A DNA stretch of 53,880 nucleotides from Promethearchaeota archaeon (GTDB taxonomy: Archaea; Asgardarchaeota; Lokiarchaeia; Sigyniarchaeales; SOKP01). This document shows positions 32,802 through 41,579 of the stretch, in pieces (position 1 is the first letter of the stretch; each line of letters opens with the position of its first letter). Where the stretch lies: NCBI GenBank assembly GCA_004524535.1, contig SDNY01000006.1, positions 1 through 53,880 of the forward strand, written 5' to 3'. The position numbers and the translations under genes are program-made. The notes under the pieces were generated by a model that saw nothing but the letters and a program-made list of their open reading frames with translations, did not search any database and was not told the DNA's origin.

Positions 32802-33143
32802 ATGATTAAGCTTATAATTTCTAAAATATTTCAAGATTATCCTGAGCCGGATTACCCCGAAAATAATCCTTATAATACTATAATGGGATTTGGAAATACG
32901 CTTCTATTCATTATAATTATTATTATCGTATGGTTCATAGTTAGTTCATTATTAGCATATTGGACTTATAAGGATATAAAAAAAAAGCAGCTTACTGGAT
33001 ATAAATACGTTCCGATTGTATTTTTTACTAGTTTTATAGGATTGGTTATTTATTATATTGTAAGATACAATGAAAAGTGTGCTCTTGAATTTGATGAGGA
33101 AGCATGTTTATTAGAGGATGATTCAGAAAACCAAAATCAATAA
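32802..33143 (+). CDS. Small two-helix membrane protein
   Basis: A 113-residue protein. An acidic, Pro-rich start (YPEPDYPENNPY) is followed by helix 1 (LLFIIIIIIVWFIVSSLLAY), the charged loop WTYKDIKKKQLTG, and helix 2 (VFFTSFIGLVIYYIVR), then an acidic tail (DDSENQNQ). The pattern of YWxYKDxxxR/K followed by GLxIYxxxR recurs in small archaeal membrane proteins of unknown role, similar in outline to phospholipase D N-terminal helices. Convergent with the epimerase gene. Confidence 0.6.
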   Translation: MIKLIISKIFQDYPEPDYPENNPYNTIMGFGNTLLFIIIIIIVWFIVSSLLAYWTYKDIKKKQLTGYKYVPIVFFTSFIGLVIYYIVRYNEKCALEFDEEACLLEDDSENQNQ

Positions 33144-33209
33144 GATATCGGTTTATAAGACTTCTATATTTTTATCTCTTCTTCCAAATTGGTATTCAAA
33201 GATCTATAA

Positions 33210-34025
33210 TTATAAAATCCTTTTTAAATATTCTGATGATTCTTTAGCCACATCTTCAAAAGAAGGCTTCATTATCGATTCAATTGACGCAAATCCTTTA
33301 AATTCAGATTCTTTAAAGATATTTAAGAAGGATTTAAAATCAAAATGGCCTGTACCTGGAGCCCGCCTATTATCATCTGATAAATGCAGATGAGCAACGT
33401 ATGGAATGATATCTTTCATATCTTCCCAAATAAATATCGGATCTTCTTCTAAATAAGTATGAAATGAATCGATTAATAGTTTTAAGTTGTCTGATCCAAT
33501 TTCTTCTAATAGTTCTATTGATTCTGAAATTGTGTTGTAAGAATCTATTTCAAACCTGTTGATCGGCTCAAATAACAATTCCACATTGTTATTTTCTGCG
33601 ATTCTACAACATTCTTTTAGTGAATGTATAATATTCAATTTTTCTTTTTTAGGACTACTTTGAGAACTATAACGCCCTCTAATTAAGCCAATGATTACTT
33701 TTGATTGCACTTCTCGAGCAAAATCAATATATTTTTCAAGCCTTTCAATAGCCTTTATTCTTATGTTTTCTTCTACATGCCCTAGGGAATAACCAAAACG
33801 GAGATAGGTGGCGCCAGTCCCTATTGCGGGAATCTCCATGTCATAAGAATCTTTAATTTCAATTAGTTTATTTGTATCAATCTTTTCTGGTTCTAATAAG
33901 CTTAGTTCAATGCCATTAAAATTTAGGGGTTTTAACAATTCACATAAATTTTTGAATCTTTCATTGATTTTCTCTTGATTGCTCTTGGATTCTTCCAATC
34001 CAGAAACAATACTTAATTTCATCAT
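33210..34025 (-). CDS. Sugar phosphate isomerase/epimerase-like TIM-barrel protein
   Basis: A 271-residue member of the xylose-isomerase-like/AP-endonuclease-2 TIM-barrel family, which includes IolE, IolI and ketose 3-epimerases. Seen: FNGIELSLLEPE, LLFEPINRFE with a metal-binding Glu, LKLLIDSFHTYLEE (Asp and His ligands), VAHLHLSDDNRRAPGTGHFD, and FKGFASIES with the final Glu. All four metal-site positions are present, so it should be active. Together with the IolG-like enzyme it suggests a small polyol or ketose pathway. Confidence 0.85.
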   Translation of the reverse strand: MMKLSIVSGLEESKSNQEKINERFKNLCELLKPLNFNGIELSLLEPEKIDTNKLIEIKDSYDMEIPAIGTGATYLRFGYSLGHVEENIRIKAIERLEKYIDFAREVQSKVIIGLIRGRYSSQSSPKKEKLNIIHSLKECCRIAENNNVELLFEPINRFEIDSYNTISESIELLEEIGSDNLKLLIDSFHTYLEEDPIFIWEDMKDIIPYVAHLHLSDDNRRAPGTGHFDFKSFLNIFKESEFKGFASIESIMKPSFEDVAKESSEYLKRIL

Positions 34026-34249
34026 TATCTTATTATGTTTGTTTTATTAAAAGCTTTGACTTGGATGTAAAATAATTATGATGAATAAAATACTCGTCTG
34101 GAAGTCATATTTATAAAAGGCAAATATTATATAGAGAATAATGATAAATTTATAAAATTAGAATTTATTGGTAATAAGGATATAGGGAATTAAATAATCA
34201 AAAATTAGCCTACAAATCTTTTATATAGGAAAAAAAAGGAGTTTCTAAT

Positions 34250-37240
34250 ATGAAGAGGAATAATAGAAAATTAATAATTTTTTTAATAATATTCATCTTC
34301 GTAGTCTCTGCTTTCAATATTAATAGTTTTTATAAGAATAACTCATCATCGAATAAGATAAATATTGAAAAATCCCAAGAGATTGAAATAATAAATAAAA
34401 ATATAACTGATCTGGAACATTTAAAATCTGCTGGAGGTGGATCAGAGCAATTACACAATTTTTCCTTTACTGCACGGATACAAGAAACATGGCAAGAGGG
34501 TATTTGGTTCGTTAACAACACTTCCACTAAACCTAACGAAAATACTGATTGGATGATATTACCCAATACAAAAAATTCCACTATTTTGGCATTTGCATGT
34601 TATATTAGTCAACTTTTAAACTCATCTACATATGAAGATTTAGAACCAAGTGATCTTACAACGATGAAATTATCTTTCATGAATGAATCAATGGAAAGAG
34701 TTAACTTAAGTGAATTTGTAATTCATACACCTCCTGAGGACTGGAGGAAATTTAATAGTTCTGGAGGGTCAATTAAAATAAATGAGAGTAATGATGCTGA
34801 ATTTGTTATTTGGAATGATTGGGAAGAAAATACTAATATAAATTATACTGCTTATATGTCTATATATGCTAGCAGGATTCATTACGTTGAAACAAGATTT
34901 ATTCCCACTATTGAAAATACCCAATCAGATATAATAACTTGGGAATTATTATATGATGGTCATAGTCAAGGCTATTATGATGGCTCCATAAGAATAGAGG
35001 ATTTAGAAAAATTTACAATTGGAAAAGTTTTAGGATTTAATGGTTCATATTGGAAACCATTAGATTATACTAAAGATAATACTCATATTTTTTTAAGTGA
35101 GGGTTGTAGAAAGTATAAAATTGAGCTCCAAACTCCAAATTATCTTTCAATAGTTTATAATGATAATTTAACTTATGCGACAAACAGTAATAGACTTCAA
35201 TTATATGCTACAGCTAAGATGGATGGGAATATGACGATTCGATTTATTAATTCTAATGGTACCTTAGTTTACGAGAACACTACTGAAGTTATAAAGGACA
35301 AAACCCTATTTTATGATTACAAAATGAATTTAAATGAATCAGGGGGAATTGGGTACCTTAATATTACACTAATAAATGGATCAAAAATCGAGTTTGGTGT
35401 GAAGATCTGTGAAATCCTATTTCATAAACAATGTATCTTTGAAGGAATGACTTCAAACACAACCGCTTTCTCTCAATTTTTTGTAGCTATGTTATATATA
35501 GATTTTAATCTCTTAATTCACTATTTAATATTAAATTCTACTGGGGAAATGCCTCTCAATATGTGGGAAGCGTTCAGTTTATCAATTATTCCCAATGCTA
35601 CTATAACATATGAATTAGGTGATTTTCAAGGGGAGTTAACATACCAATATCTAGGGGGATTTTATGGTGCACCAAATATAACCCTTTATTGGGATAATTT
35701 AGATTTAAGTGAATATCAAATCGTTCCCGGTGAATATAACCTTACTTATAAAGCAAGCAAACCTGGATACCAACCTTTAGAGTATATAACCCCTTTTATA
35801 ATCGAACCAAAAGCAGTGAATATTACTGTTGTGACTATCGATGATACTGTCGCAATAGAAGAAGAATTTTTAATTGTTTTGGAATTTTCTGAGAATGATA
35901 CAAGGCAACCTTATTTGTGGACACCAGTTACTTTGAATCTTACTTTTACTTATATTAAAACTGGAGAAATTGATGTTCAAGTTCAATGGCCAGATGCTGC
36001 AATTCAAGCTATTACAATTCAAGATGTTATAGGAAATGATACTCTTCCTGGAGACTATAATTTAACTATCACTATTGATTCCGACTATTATTATGGTGAA
36101 ACCTCGTGGATAATGCATATTACTAAAAAAGTACTTGATCTATCAGTTGATTATGATGCAGATATTAGAGCAGGAGAAGATACAAATTTTTCTTGGTCGT
36201 TAGAAAATAATAATTTTCAGGGGAATCGAGTAAATATGTCTCTACAAATCATTTTAGACAATCAACTTTATAGGGAATATAACTTAACTTCAAATTCTAC
36301 AGGATGGAAAATAATGAATTTTGCTAGTGGGACTCACAATATAACTTATCGCATAGTAAGCCCCTTTTATGAAGCTGAAACAACTGTTATTATAAAAACC
36401 GTAAAATCCTCATTACCTATCGCCGATGATGATGATGATGACGATAAAGACAAGGAAGAAAATCTGCTATTGTGGCTCATCATTATAGGTATATTAATCG
36501 CTGTGAGCATTTTAGCAGTATTCCTCTTAATTTCAAGGCATAAGGTTAAGGCGCAAAGAGAATTAGATTCTGAATTAGTTGCCTTAAAAACGAAAACAAC
36601 GGCTTCAGAACAAAAAATTTCGCTTATTGAAGCTCAGATATCCCAAATCGCTTCGATCTACTGGATAATAATCGTCCACTCGGAACAAGGAACGACAATG
36701 GTTGAAATATCAGACTTCAGATTCGGAGAAGTTTTAGATGAAAAATATAAACATTTTATAGGCAAGGGTATGATGAGGGACTCTGCTCTAATTGGTGGAT
36801 TTCTAACAGCAATACGAAATTTTAGCAGAGAAACATCGGGTACATCTTTAGAATATCAACCTGTGTTTAACAGTCAAACAGATTACAGTACAGTTGTAGA
36901 TGATAACGAAATACATAGAAGAATTTTAGAAGGAACAGATTATTTTATGGCATTTGTTTCTTCAAGAGGAACGATTGAAATTTCAGACGTTTTATCCTCA
37001 GTAAACTCAATATTTCAAGAGGAATACGGTGAAATGGTTGAAAAGTTTGATGGAGCGATTAGCCCTTTCAGACCTTTTGAAGAAATGGTCGTAGATTTTT
37101 TACATAATGAGATAAGAGAACTGCAGAAAAAATTAAAAGAAGAAGAATTAATACTTGGACAATTTGAGGGACATCTAAAAGAAGTTCAAGAAAAAATTGG
37201 ATTTAAACCGAAAAAATCAGCTGACCTCGATTATAAATAG
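34250..37240 (+). CDS. Single-pass surface receptor-like protein with cytoplasmic longin-like domain
   Basis: A 996-residue protein. A signal peptide (KLIIFLIIFIFVVSAF) leads to about 690 extracellular residues rich in strands and NxS/T sites, with an Ig-like or PKD-like repeated feel (LPGDYNLTITIDSDY). An Asp run (about 727) precedes one membrane helix (LLLWLIIIGILIAVSILAVF) and a coiled segment. The cytoplasmic end (about 800-960) has IYWIIIVHSEQGTTMVEI, DSALIGGFLTAIRNFSRE and YFMAFVSSRGTIEISD, the longin-like pattern also seen in other proteins here, then a coiled coil. GGAG is 8 bases before the ATG and a TTTTATATA box 23 bases before. It looks like an external sensor coupled to a GTPase-regulating domain; this is inference. 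Confidence 0.8.
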   Translation: MKRNNRKLIIFLIIFIFVVSAFNINSFYKNNSSSNKINIEKSQEIEIINKNITDLEHLKSAGGGSEQLHNFSFTARIQETWQEGIWFVNNTSTKPNENTDWMILPNTKNSTILAFACYISQLLNSSTYEDLEPSDLTTMKLSFMNESMERVNLSEFVIHTPPEDWRKFNSSGGSIKINESNDAEFVIWNDWEENTNINYTAYMSIYASRIHYVETRFIPTIENTQSDIITWELLYDGHSQGYYDGSIRIEDLEKFTIGKVLGFNGSYWKPLDYTKDNTHIFLSEGCRKYKIELQTPNYLSIVYNDNLTYATNSNRLQLYATAKMDGNMTIRFINSNGTLVYENTTEVIKDKTLFYDYKMNLNESGGIGYLNITLINGSKIEFGVKICEILFHKQCIFEGMTSNTTAFSQFFVAMLYIDFNLLIHYLILNSTGEMPLNMWEAFSLSIIPNATITYELGDFQGELTYQYLGGFYGAPNITLYWDNLDLSEYQIVPGEYNLTYKASKPGYQPLEYITPFIIEPKAVNITVVTIDDTVAIEEEFLIVLEFSENDTRQPYLWTPVTLNLTFTYIKTGEIDVQVQWPDAAIQAITIQDVIGNDTLPGDYNLTITIDSDYYYGETSWIMHITKKVLDLSVDYDADIRAGEDTNFSWSLENNNFQGNRVNMSLQIILDNQLYREYNLTSNSTGWKIMNFASGTHNITYRIVSPFYEAETTVIIKTVKSSLPIADDDDDDDKDKEENLLLWLIIIGILIAVSILAVFLLISRHKVKAQRELDSELVALKTKTTASEQKISLIEAQISQIASIYWIIIVHSEQGTTMVEISDFRFGEVLDEKYKHFIGKGMMRDSALIGGFLTAIRNFSRETSGTSLEYQPVFNSQTDYSTVVDDNEIHRRILEGTDYFMAFVSSRGTIEISDVLSSVNSIFQEEYGEMVEKFDGAISPFRPFEEMVVDFLHNEIRELQKKLKEEELILGQFEGHLKEVQEKIGFKPKKSADLDYK

Positions 37241-37306
37241 AAATATTTTTTCTTATTTTGAACAATTTTTCAATCTTTTTTTTCTGATTCTTTTTCTAGA
37301 AAATTA

Positions 37307-37663
37307 TTAATCAGTTTTCATACTTTTGTTAATAATATCAAAAACTTGATTAAGATCAATTTGGTCTTCTGTCAAAAGAATAATTACTTTTTCCAAAATT
37401 TTTATTGACAAAACGTAAAAATTATCAGAATGAATTAGATTAAAATCGGGGGCATGAAGACCAATCAGCTGAGTTATTTCTTCTGTCAATTCGTAGAGTT
37501 GAGAAATATCTACAGCAATGGCTGCTTTATTGAATTCATCTTCATTTATATATGATTTTATAACCACTCCATTTTCAGAAATAATTAATGTAAAATATAA
37601 TTTAGATCCTAGTTCCATTACTAATTTGTTCATAATTAGATCGAGATCTAGAGACACAGACAT
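37307..37663 (-). CDS. Roadblock/LC7-domain protein
   Basis: A 118-residue stand-alone roadblock protein. It begins with a helix (LDLIMNKLVMELG), then strand YFTLIISENGVVIKSY, a central helix VDISQLYELTEEITQLI, strand YVLSIKILEKVIILLTED and a final helix, the MglB/LC7 order. Such proteins act as dimers that bind or activate small GTPases in bacteria, archaea and eukaryotes. It is convergent with the surface receptor-like gene, ending 66 bases away, so the two may work together. Confidence 0.8.
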   Translation of the reverse strand: MSVSLDLDLIMNKLVMELGSKLYFTLIISENGVVIKSYINEDEFNKAAIAVDISQLYELTEEITQLIGLHAPDFNLIHSDNFYVLSIKILEKVIILLTEDQIDLNQVFDIINKSMKTD

Positions 37664-38072
37664 TATTCAATCAAATAACCATTATTATCTATAATTATAA
37701 CTTCCAATTTATAAATAATTTTAGGTTAAAGGGGTATAATTCAAAATTAAGGGTTCAACAACATAACTGTAAACTAAATAAATTTTATATAATGTAATAA
37801 AATTCATTATTATATTTTATCATCATTCGGAATTATTCTACTACACAATAAACGTATTATTTGTTTTAAAATATTTGGAAATTTCTTGCAGAATGTTCAG
37901 AAAAATTGCTCACTAATGGATTAAAAAATTAAGAAAAAATATAGTATAGAATTTCTATTAAAAAATAAGATATTGATGGTTTATAATATAAAAAGAAAAA
38001 TATTTTATTATAAATTTGATTACTTAATTTAATTTAATTTAATGAGAAAAAATAAAAGGGCATATTAAATTT
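37664..38072. other. AT-rich intergenic region between two roadblock genes
   Basis: About 410 bases between divergent roadblock-type genes. No reading frame of note, no RNA structure I can support; several A/T-only stretches that could be TATA elements. I see nothing else. Confidence 0.5.
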
Positions 38073-38735
38073 ATGATCGATGCGAATAAAGCTGCTCCTC
38101 AGGTAGAATTTAAGGAAGTAAGGATAGTATGTCCTCAATGTAATAAGAGAAATGAATTAACTATTCCTAGTAAAATTATAAATCAAAGTAAACAATTAAC
38201 TACTGTATCAATACCGTCTGGATTAGTATGTGAACACACATTTCAAGCTTTTATAGATAAAAATTTTAAAGTAAGAGGCTATCAAAAAATTGATTACGAA
38301 TTATCAAAAATGGAATTCTTCGAAGGATCTGGTGAAGCATTAGAAGAAAATCATAAAAAAGGAGGGGAACTTAGTACTCTCACCACTTTGCCCATGTTTC
38401 AAGAAATAATTGACCTTTTAAGGAGCATGGTCGATGATAAAGAAATATTAGGAAGCGGTTTATTCACCCTCGAAGGAAATGTCATCTACTCTTCTCTACC
38501 TCATATGACTTTATCTAATACAATTAGAGAGTTTGAATCAAGAGAAAAAAATAAACTATCAAATATAAGAAGAATGCTACTTGAATTAGATGACGAACAA
38601 AAAGTTTGTTCGCAATATATGCACATCTTAGGAGTTAAATTCATTCTAGTTTTATTGTTCAACTCCGATATAAGGTTAGGAATGGGTATAGTGTTAATGT
38701 CCAACCTGGCTAAAAAAATTGAAGAGTTAACTTAA
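38073..38735 (+). CDS. Zinc-ribbon plus roadblock-like domain protein
   Basis: A 220-residue soluble protein. The N-terminal part (residues 10-75) has VCPQCNKRNELTIP and then LVCEHTFQAFIDKNFKVRGY: a CxxC pair and a C-x-H pair that can bind one zinc. The C-terminal part (about 105-220) has ILGSGLFTLEGNVIYSSLP, a central helix and VKFILVLLFNSD, a roadblock-like order. I recall this zinc-plus-roadblock combination as typical of Asgard genomes. Likely a GTPase-associated adaptor. Confidence 0.75.
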   Translation: MIDANKAAPQVEFKEVRIVCPQCNKRNELTIPSKIINQSKQLTTVSIPSGLVCEHTFQAFIDKNFKVRGYQKIDYELSKMEFFEGSGEALEENHKKGGELSTLTTLPMFQEIIDLLRSMVDDKEILGSGLFTLEGNVIYSSLPHMTLSNTIREFESREKNKLSNIRRMLLELDDEQKVCSQYMHILGVKFILVLLFNSDIRLGMGIVLMSNLAKKIEELT

Positions 38736-38838
38736 ATTAAATATATAGAAAGCCTTAAAAAAAATAAAGAGATTCTCATTCTTTATACTTTATAAAAATT
38801 GCTAAAATTCAGTTAAGTTCTATTTTTTAATTAAAATA

Positions 38839-38942
38839 TGGGCCTGGCAGGATTCGAACCTGCGACTTTGGGTTTGATGGAAAAGCTCATCAAAAATCCC
38901 AGTCCGAAGCCGGGCACCCTATCCAGACTAGATTACAGGCCC
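38839..38942 (-). tRNA. tRNA-Arg (UCG) with an intron in the variable loop
   Basis: Acceptor GGGCCTG/CAGGCCC, discriminator A. The anticodon arm CCCGG-CTTCGGA-CTGGG is uninterrupted and gives UCG. A 29-nt intron (38867-38895) sits in the variable loop. It forms TTTGATG/CATCAAA with TGGG/CCCA between bulges ATT and AAG. Cutting after the second base of each bulge leaves variable loop ATGTC and T-stem GCAGG/CCTGC. The D-loop has A20 after GG, as expected for Arg. Mature length 75 nt. Confidence 0.93.
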
Positions 38943-39109
38943 ATGAGTATTTTTAAATTTCTCAATTTCTCTTCTAAAAAAATTAATAGATAGTAAGGAT
39001 AAAAATGCTTTTAATATTTTTATGCTTGATTTCTAAAAACTTTTTTCTCAAAAAAATTTTTATGTTATCAATTCTTTTGCTTTAGTAATTTTATTACCTT
39101 ACAATAAAA

Positions 39110-39244
39110 GCCCACATAGTGTAGAGTAAAAATTCATATCGAATAAAACACATAATTCGGTCCAGCATTCGGGACTGTCACTCCTGCGACCCGGGATGTC
39201 TATCCTTCTGAATAGACACGGGAATTCAAATCCCGGTGTGGGCG
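39110..39244 (+). tRNA. tRNA-Asp (GUC) with introns in the D-loop and before the T-loop
   Basis: Acceptor GCCCACA/TGTGGGC, discriminator G73, anticodon stem CGGGA/TCCTG with loop CTGTCAC (GUC at 39177-39179). Intron 1 (39125-39155, 31 nt) lies in the D-loop: GTGT/ACAT with bulges AGA and AAT; splicing gives AGTTCGGTCCA. Intron 2 (39196-39224, 29 nt) lies between T-stem and T-loop: CCCG/CGGG between bulges GGA and AAT, with inner stem TGTCTA/TAGACA; splicing restores CCGGG-TTCAAAT-CCCGG. Both cuts fall after the second bulge base. Mature length 75 nt. Confidence 0.94.
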
Positions 39245-39245
39245 C

Positions 39246-39253
39246 TTTTTTTT
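39246..39253 (+). terminator. Oligo-T terminator after tRNA-Asp
   Basis: Eight T residues start two bases after the discriminator of tRNA-Asp, a typical archaeal stop signal. Confidence 0.6.
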
Positions 39254-39376
39254 CTATTAGGTTTCAGCTATTAGATTTAATCTATTCGATAATCCATCAA
39301 TTCTAATCAGAGTTTTCCTTAGGGGAAGAATCTAAAATGCTCTAAATAATCCTTACGAGACGATCAGAGAAAAAAG

Positions 39377-39787
39377 TTGAAAGAAAAAAAATTAATAAAT
39401 TGGAATTGTCAATTTTTTGAAGGCCGATTCTTCTTTGATCTTCTTCTTAGCACTAGCAAGATTGATCGAAATACTAAAATAGGATATATAAATAAATATG
39501 TTTATTTCGATAAGCTTAACGACATAGCTTCTGAGATTTTGAGTGGTATAGAATTGAAGTGGTGGGGGATATTATATGATAAATATAAAGAAAATGGAGA
39601 ATTAAATGAAGATCAAGTTCGGCTTTTTATAACGCTTTTTGCTAAGATCTATGATATTAACGATATTAATCGTGAGAATCCTTTAAAATGGTATGAACTT
39701 GATCTTGATAAGTTTTATTCAACTAAGGAATATATTATTGAAGTTAATGAACGTTTTACCGAGGCATTATATCTAAATTACTTATAG
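39377..39787 (+). CDS. Hypothetical protein upstream of the LRR gene
   Basis: A 136-residue soluble protein from a TTG start. It is rich in aromatic and acidic residues (INWNCQFFEGRFFFDLLL, ELKWWGILYDKYKENGEL, NPLKWYELDLDKFYSTKEY). No domain is recognised. It lies 69 bases before the LRR gene on the same strand and may be co-transcribed. No strong Shine-Dalgarno is seen, and the start could be later. Confidence 0.5.
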   Translation: MKEKKLINWNCQFFEGRFFFDLLLSTSKIDRNTKIGYINKYVYFDKLNDIASEILSGIELKWWGILYDKYKENGELNEDQVRLFITLFAKIYDINDINRENPLKWYELDLDKFYSTKEYIIEVNERFTEALYLNYL

Positions 39788-39856
39788 TACAGTTCTGTTT
39801 TTTTAATAAGAATTTAAATAGTTGTCTAATAATTAATATATTAGTGATATTGATAG

Positions 39857-41332
39857 ATGAATAATAAGAGGTATAGCAAGAGGCATAGCAAGAGATATTA
39901 TCATCATTATGAATTGAGAAAGGTTGACGATATCAATAAAATTATAAATATAAAACCGTATTGTAAAGAATTTTTTCTTAGGCTATTAGAACATAACATT
40001 AAGCCTATATCTTGTACTTTAAATAAATATAAGGATATTATCAGTTTGGTCCTTAATTCAACACAATTAAATGAACAACTGTTTAGTAATATATCGCTAC
40101 CGTATATTAAGCAATTAGCAATAAGAGACGGCTCTTTTAATGAGTTAACATTTTTACAAGAATTTAAGGAGTTAACATCACTTGAACTCTCAAGTTGTGA
40201 ACTGACCAAGATACCTAACCTTTCTAATCTAAACTATTTAGGGCGACTCTGTCTTAATAACAATGATATTGAAGATATTAATTGGTTCGGCAATTTAGAG
40301 CGTTTAAAGTCTCTTAGTTTACTTGGAAATAATCTTACCTCACTTGAAGGGTTAGCTAATATTAAAGGCTGTAGAAATTTAAGAAAGTTAGAATTACAGA
40401 AAAATAGGATTAATGATCTCTGCGGGTTCGAATCGCTTACACATTTTCCATATTTAGAAGATGTTATTCTTAAAAACAACAACATTTCCGAGCTTAATGT
40501 GTGGTATAATGTACCGAGGTTAAAATATTTAGACCTTTCTAATAATCAAATCGAGAAGATAACCGCCCTCAAAAACCTCCCTGCTCTCAAAACTATAAAT
40601 CTTAGCAAAAATAATATTACGCATTTAGGCAATTTTGAAAACTTACCATCATTGAAAGATATCTATGTAAAAAAGAATCCTATTAAAAGTTTTTCTCACC
40701 TTGATAACTTACCTAACTTATATAGTATCGAAGATATTGATTGGGATAAAATGACACAAGCGGAATTAGATAATGCGGTTAATTATCTTCATAGAATCGC
40801 ATTAGTTCCAAATTTTTATGAATGTGGAATATATGGTCCTTTCCCCGTTAAAAGATTTCTAATAAACGAATTTTTTGAATTACGTCTCAATAAATACGGC
40901 AAGACAGAGATATATATTAAAGGTAAGCTTTATACAGATTGTTCTTCTCTTTTCCTTACCATTCCTTCGAACCAAACCCATCAACTTGATAACATTGAAT
41001 CTATCGACGAGGCTGCTGAACTTCTAGGTCAAACTCTTGACAAAGCCCCTGTTGAGCTTCATATTGACTCCGAGACGGAGTTCTGGGGGCATTGTTCCAA
41101 TCTTCAAGCATGGTATGAGTATGATTATGACACCCGTTTATTACACCATTCTTTAGCTTTTCATCTTTTACGTGAATTAACAAAAGCAGGGGATCCACTT
41201 GCAAAGCGTGTTTTTAAGGAAGAGATTGCCTCTCGATACGCATCGGGGTATCCTACAGTTGTTGAATATCTTAGAAATGAAGGGTATTTAAATTATTTAA
41301 CTGAAAATGAACTTATATCATTGAATAAATAA
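39857..41332 (+). CDS. Leucine-rich-repeat protein with conserved C-terminal domain
   Basis: A 491-residue protein. After a basic Tyr/His start (KRYSKRHSKRYYHHYE), residues about 85-290 hold eight or nine LRRs of the SDS22 kind, for example LKSLSLLGNNLTSLEGLANI and LKYLDLSNNQIEKI. Residues about 300-491 form a separate domain with ETEFWGHCSNLQAWYEYDYD, LAFHLLRELTKAGDPLAKRV and FKEEIASRY; I recall this block following LRRs in other archaeal, especially Asgard, proteins. There is no signal peptide, so it is probably a cytosolic protein-binding scaffold. Function unknown. Confidence 0.82.
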   Translation: MNNKRYSKRHSKRYYHHYELRKVDDINKIINIKPYCKEFFLRLLEHNIKPISCTLNKYKDIISLVLNSTQLNEQLFSNISLPYIKQLAIRDGSFNELTFLQEFKELTSLELSSCELTKIPNLSNLNYLGRLCLNNNDIEDINWFGNLERLKSLSLLGNNLTSLEGLANIKGCRNLRKLELQKNRINDLCGFESLTHFPYLEDVILKNNNISELNVWYNVPRLKYLDLSNNQIEKITALKNLPALKTINLSKNNITHLGNFENLPSLKDIYVKKNPIKSFSHLDNLPNLYSIEDIDWDKMTQAELDNAVNYLHRIALVPNFYECGIYGPFPVKRFLINEFFELRLNKYGKTEIYIKGKLYTDCSSLFLTIPSNQTHQLDNIESIDEAAELLGQTLDKAPVELHIDSETEFWGHCSNLQAWYEYDYDTRLLHHSLAFHLLRELTKAGDPLAKRVFKEEIASRYASGYPTVVEYLRNEGYLNYLTENELISLNK

Positions 41333-41579
41333 AGAGTAAGTAAAACTAAACATTTTAATAGATTTTCATTTTTTCATATTGCTTTTTTTTCCAAGTACTA
41401 TGTTTTAATAAATTGTCGAGTAAATGAAATCTAATAAGAGCGATTAAAGAACAATTTTAAAGAGATTTAAGAAATGATTTAGTTATTGTTCTATTCACTG
41501 TTTTAATGCAAAATGAACAAAGATCTTACTTCAAAAAGATTTTTTTGAAAAAAATATAATTTGATATATTTCTTTTAGG

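Noticed and set aside
34076-34140. Candidate C/D box sRNA (ATGATGA followed later by CTGG)
   Set aside because: No proper D box and no C'/D' pair at the right spacing; the match is expected by chance in this sequence.
37855-37920. Short open stretch (KYLEISCRMFRKIAH) as another orphan gene tail
   Set aside because: Too short, no repeat of it seen elsewhere in the window, and composition close to random AT-rich DNA.
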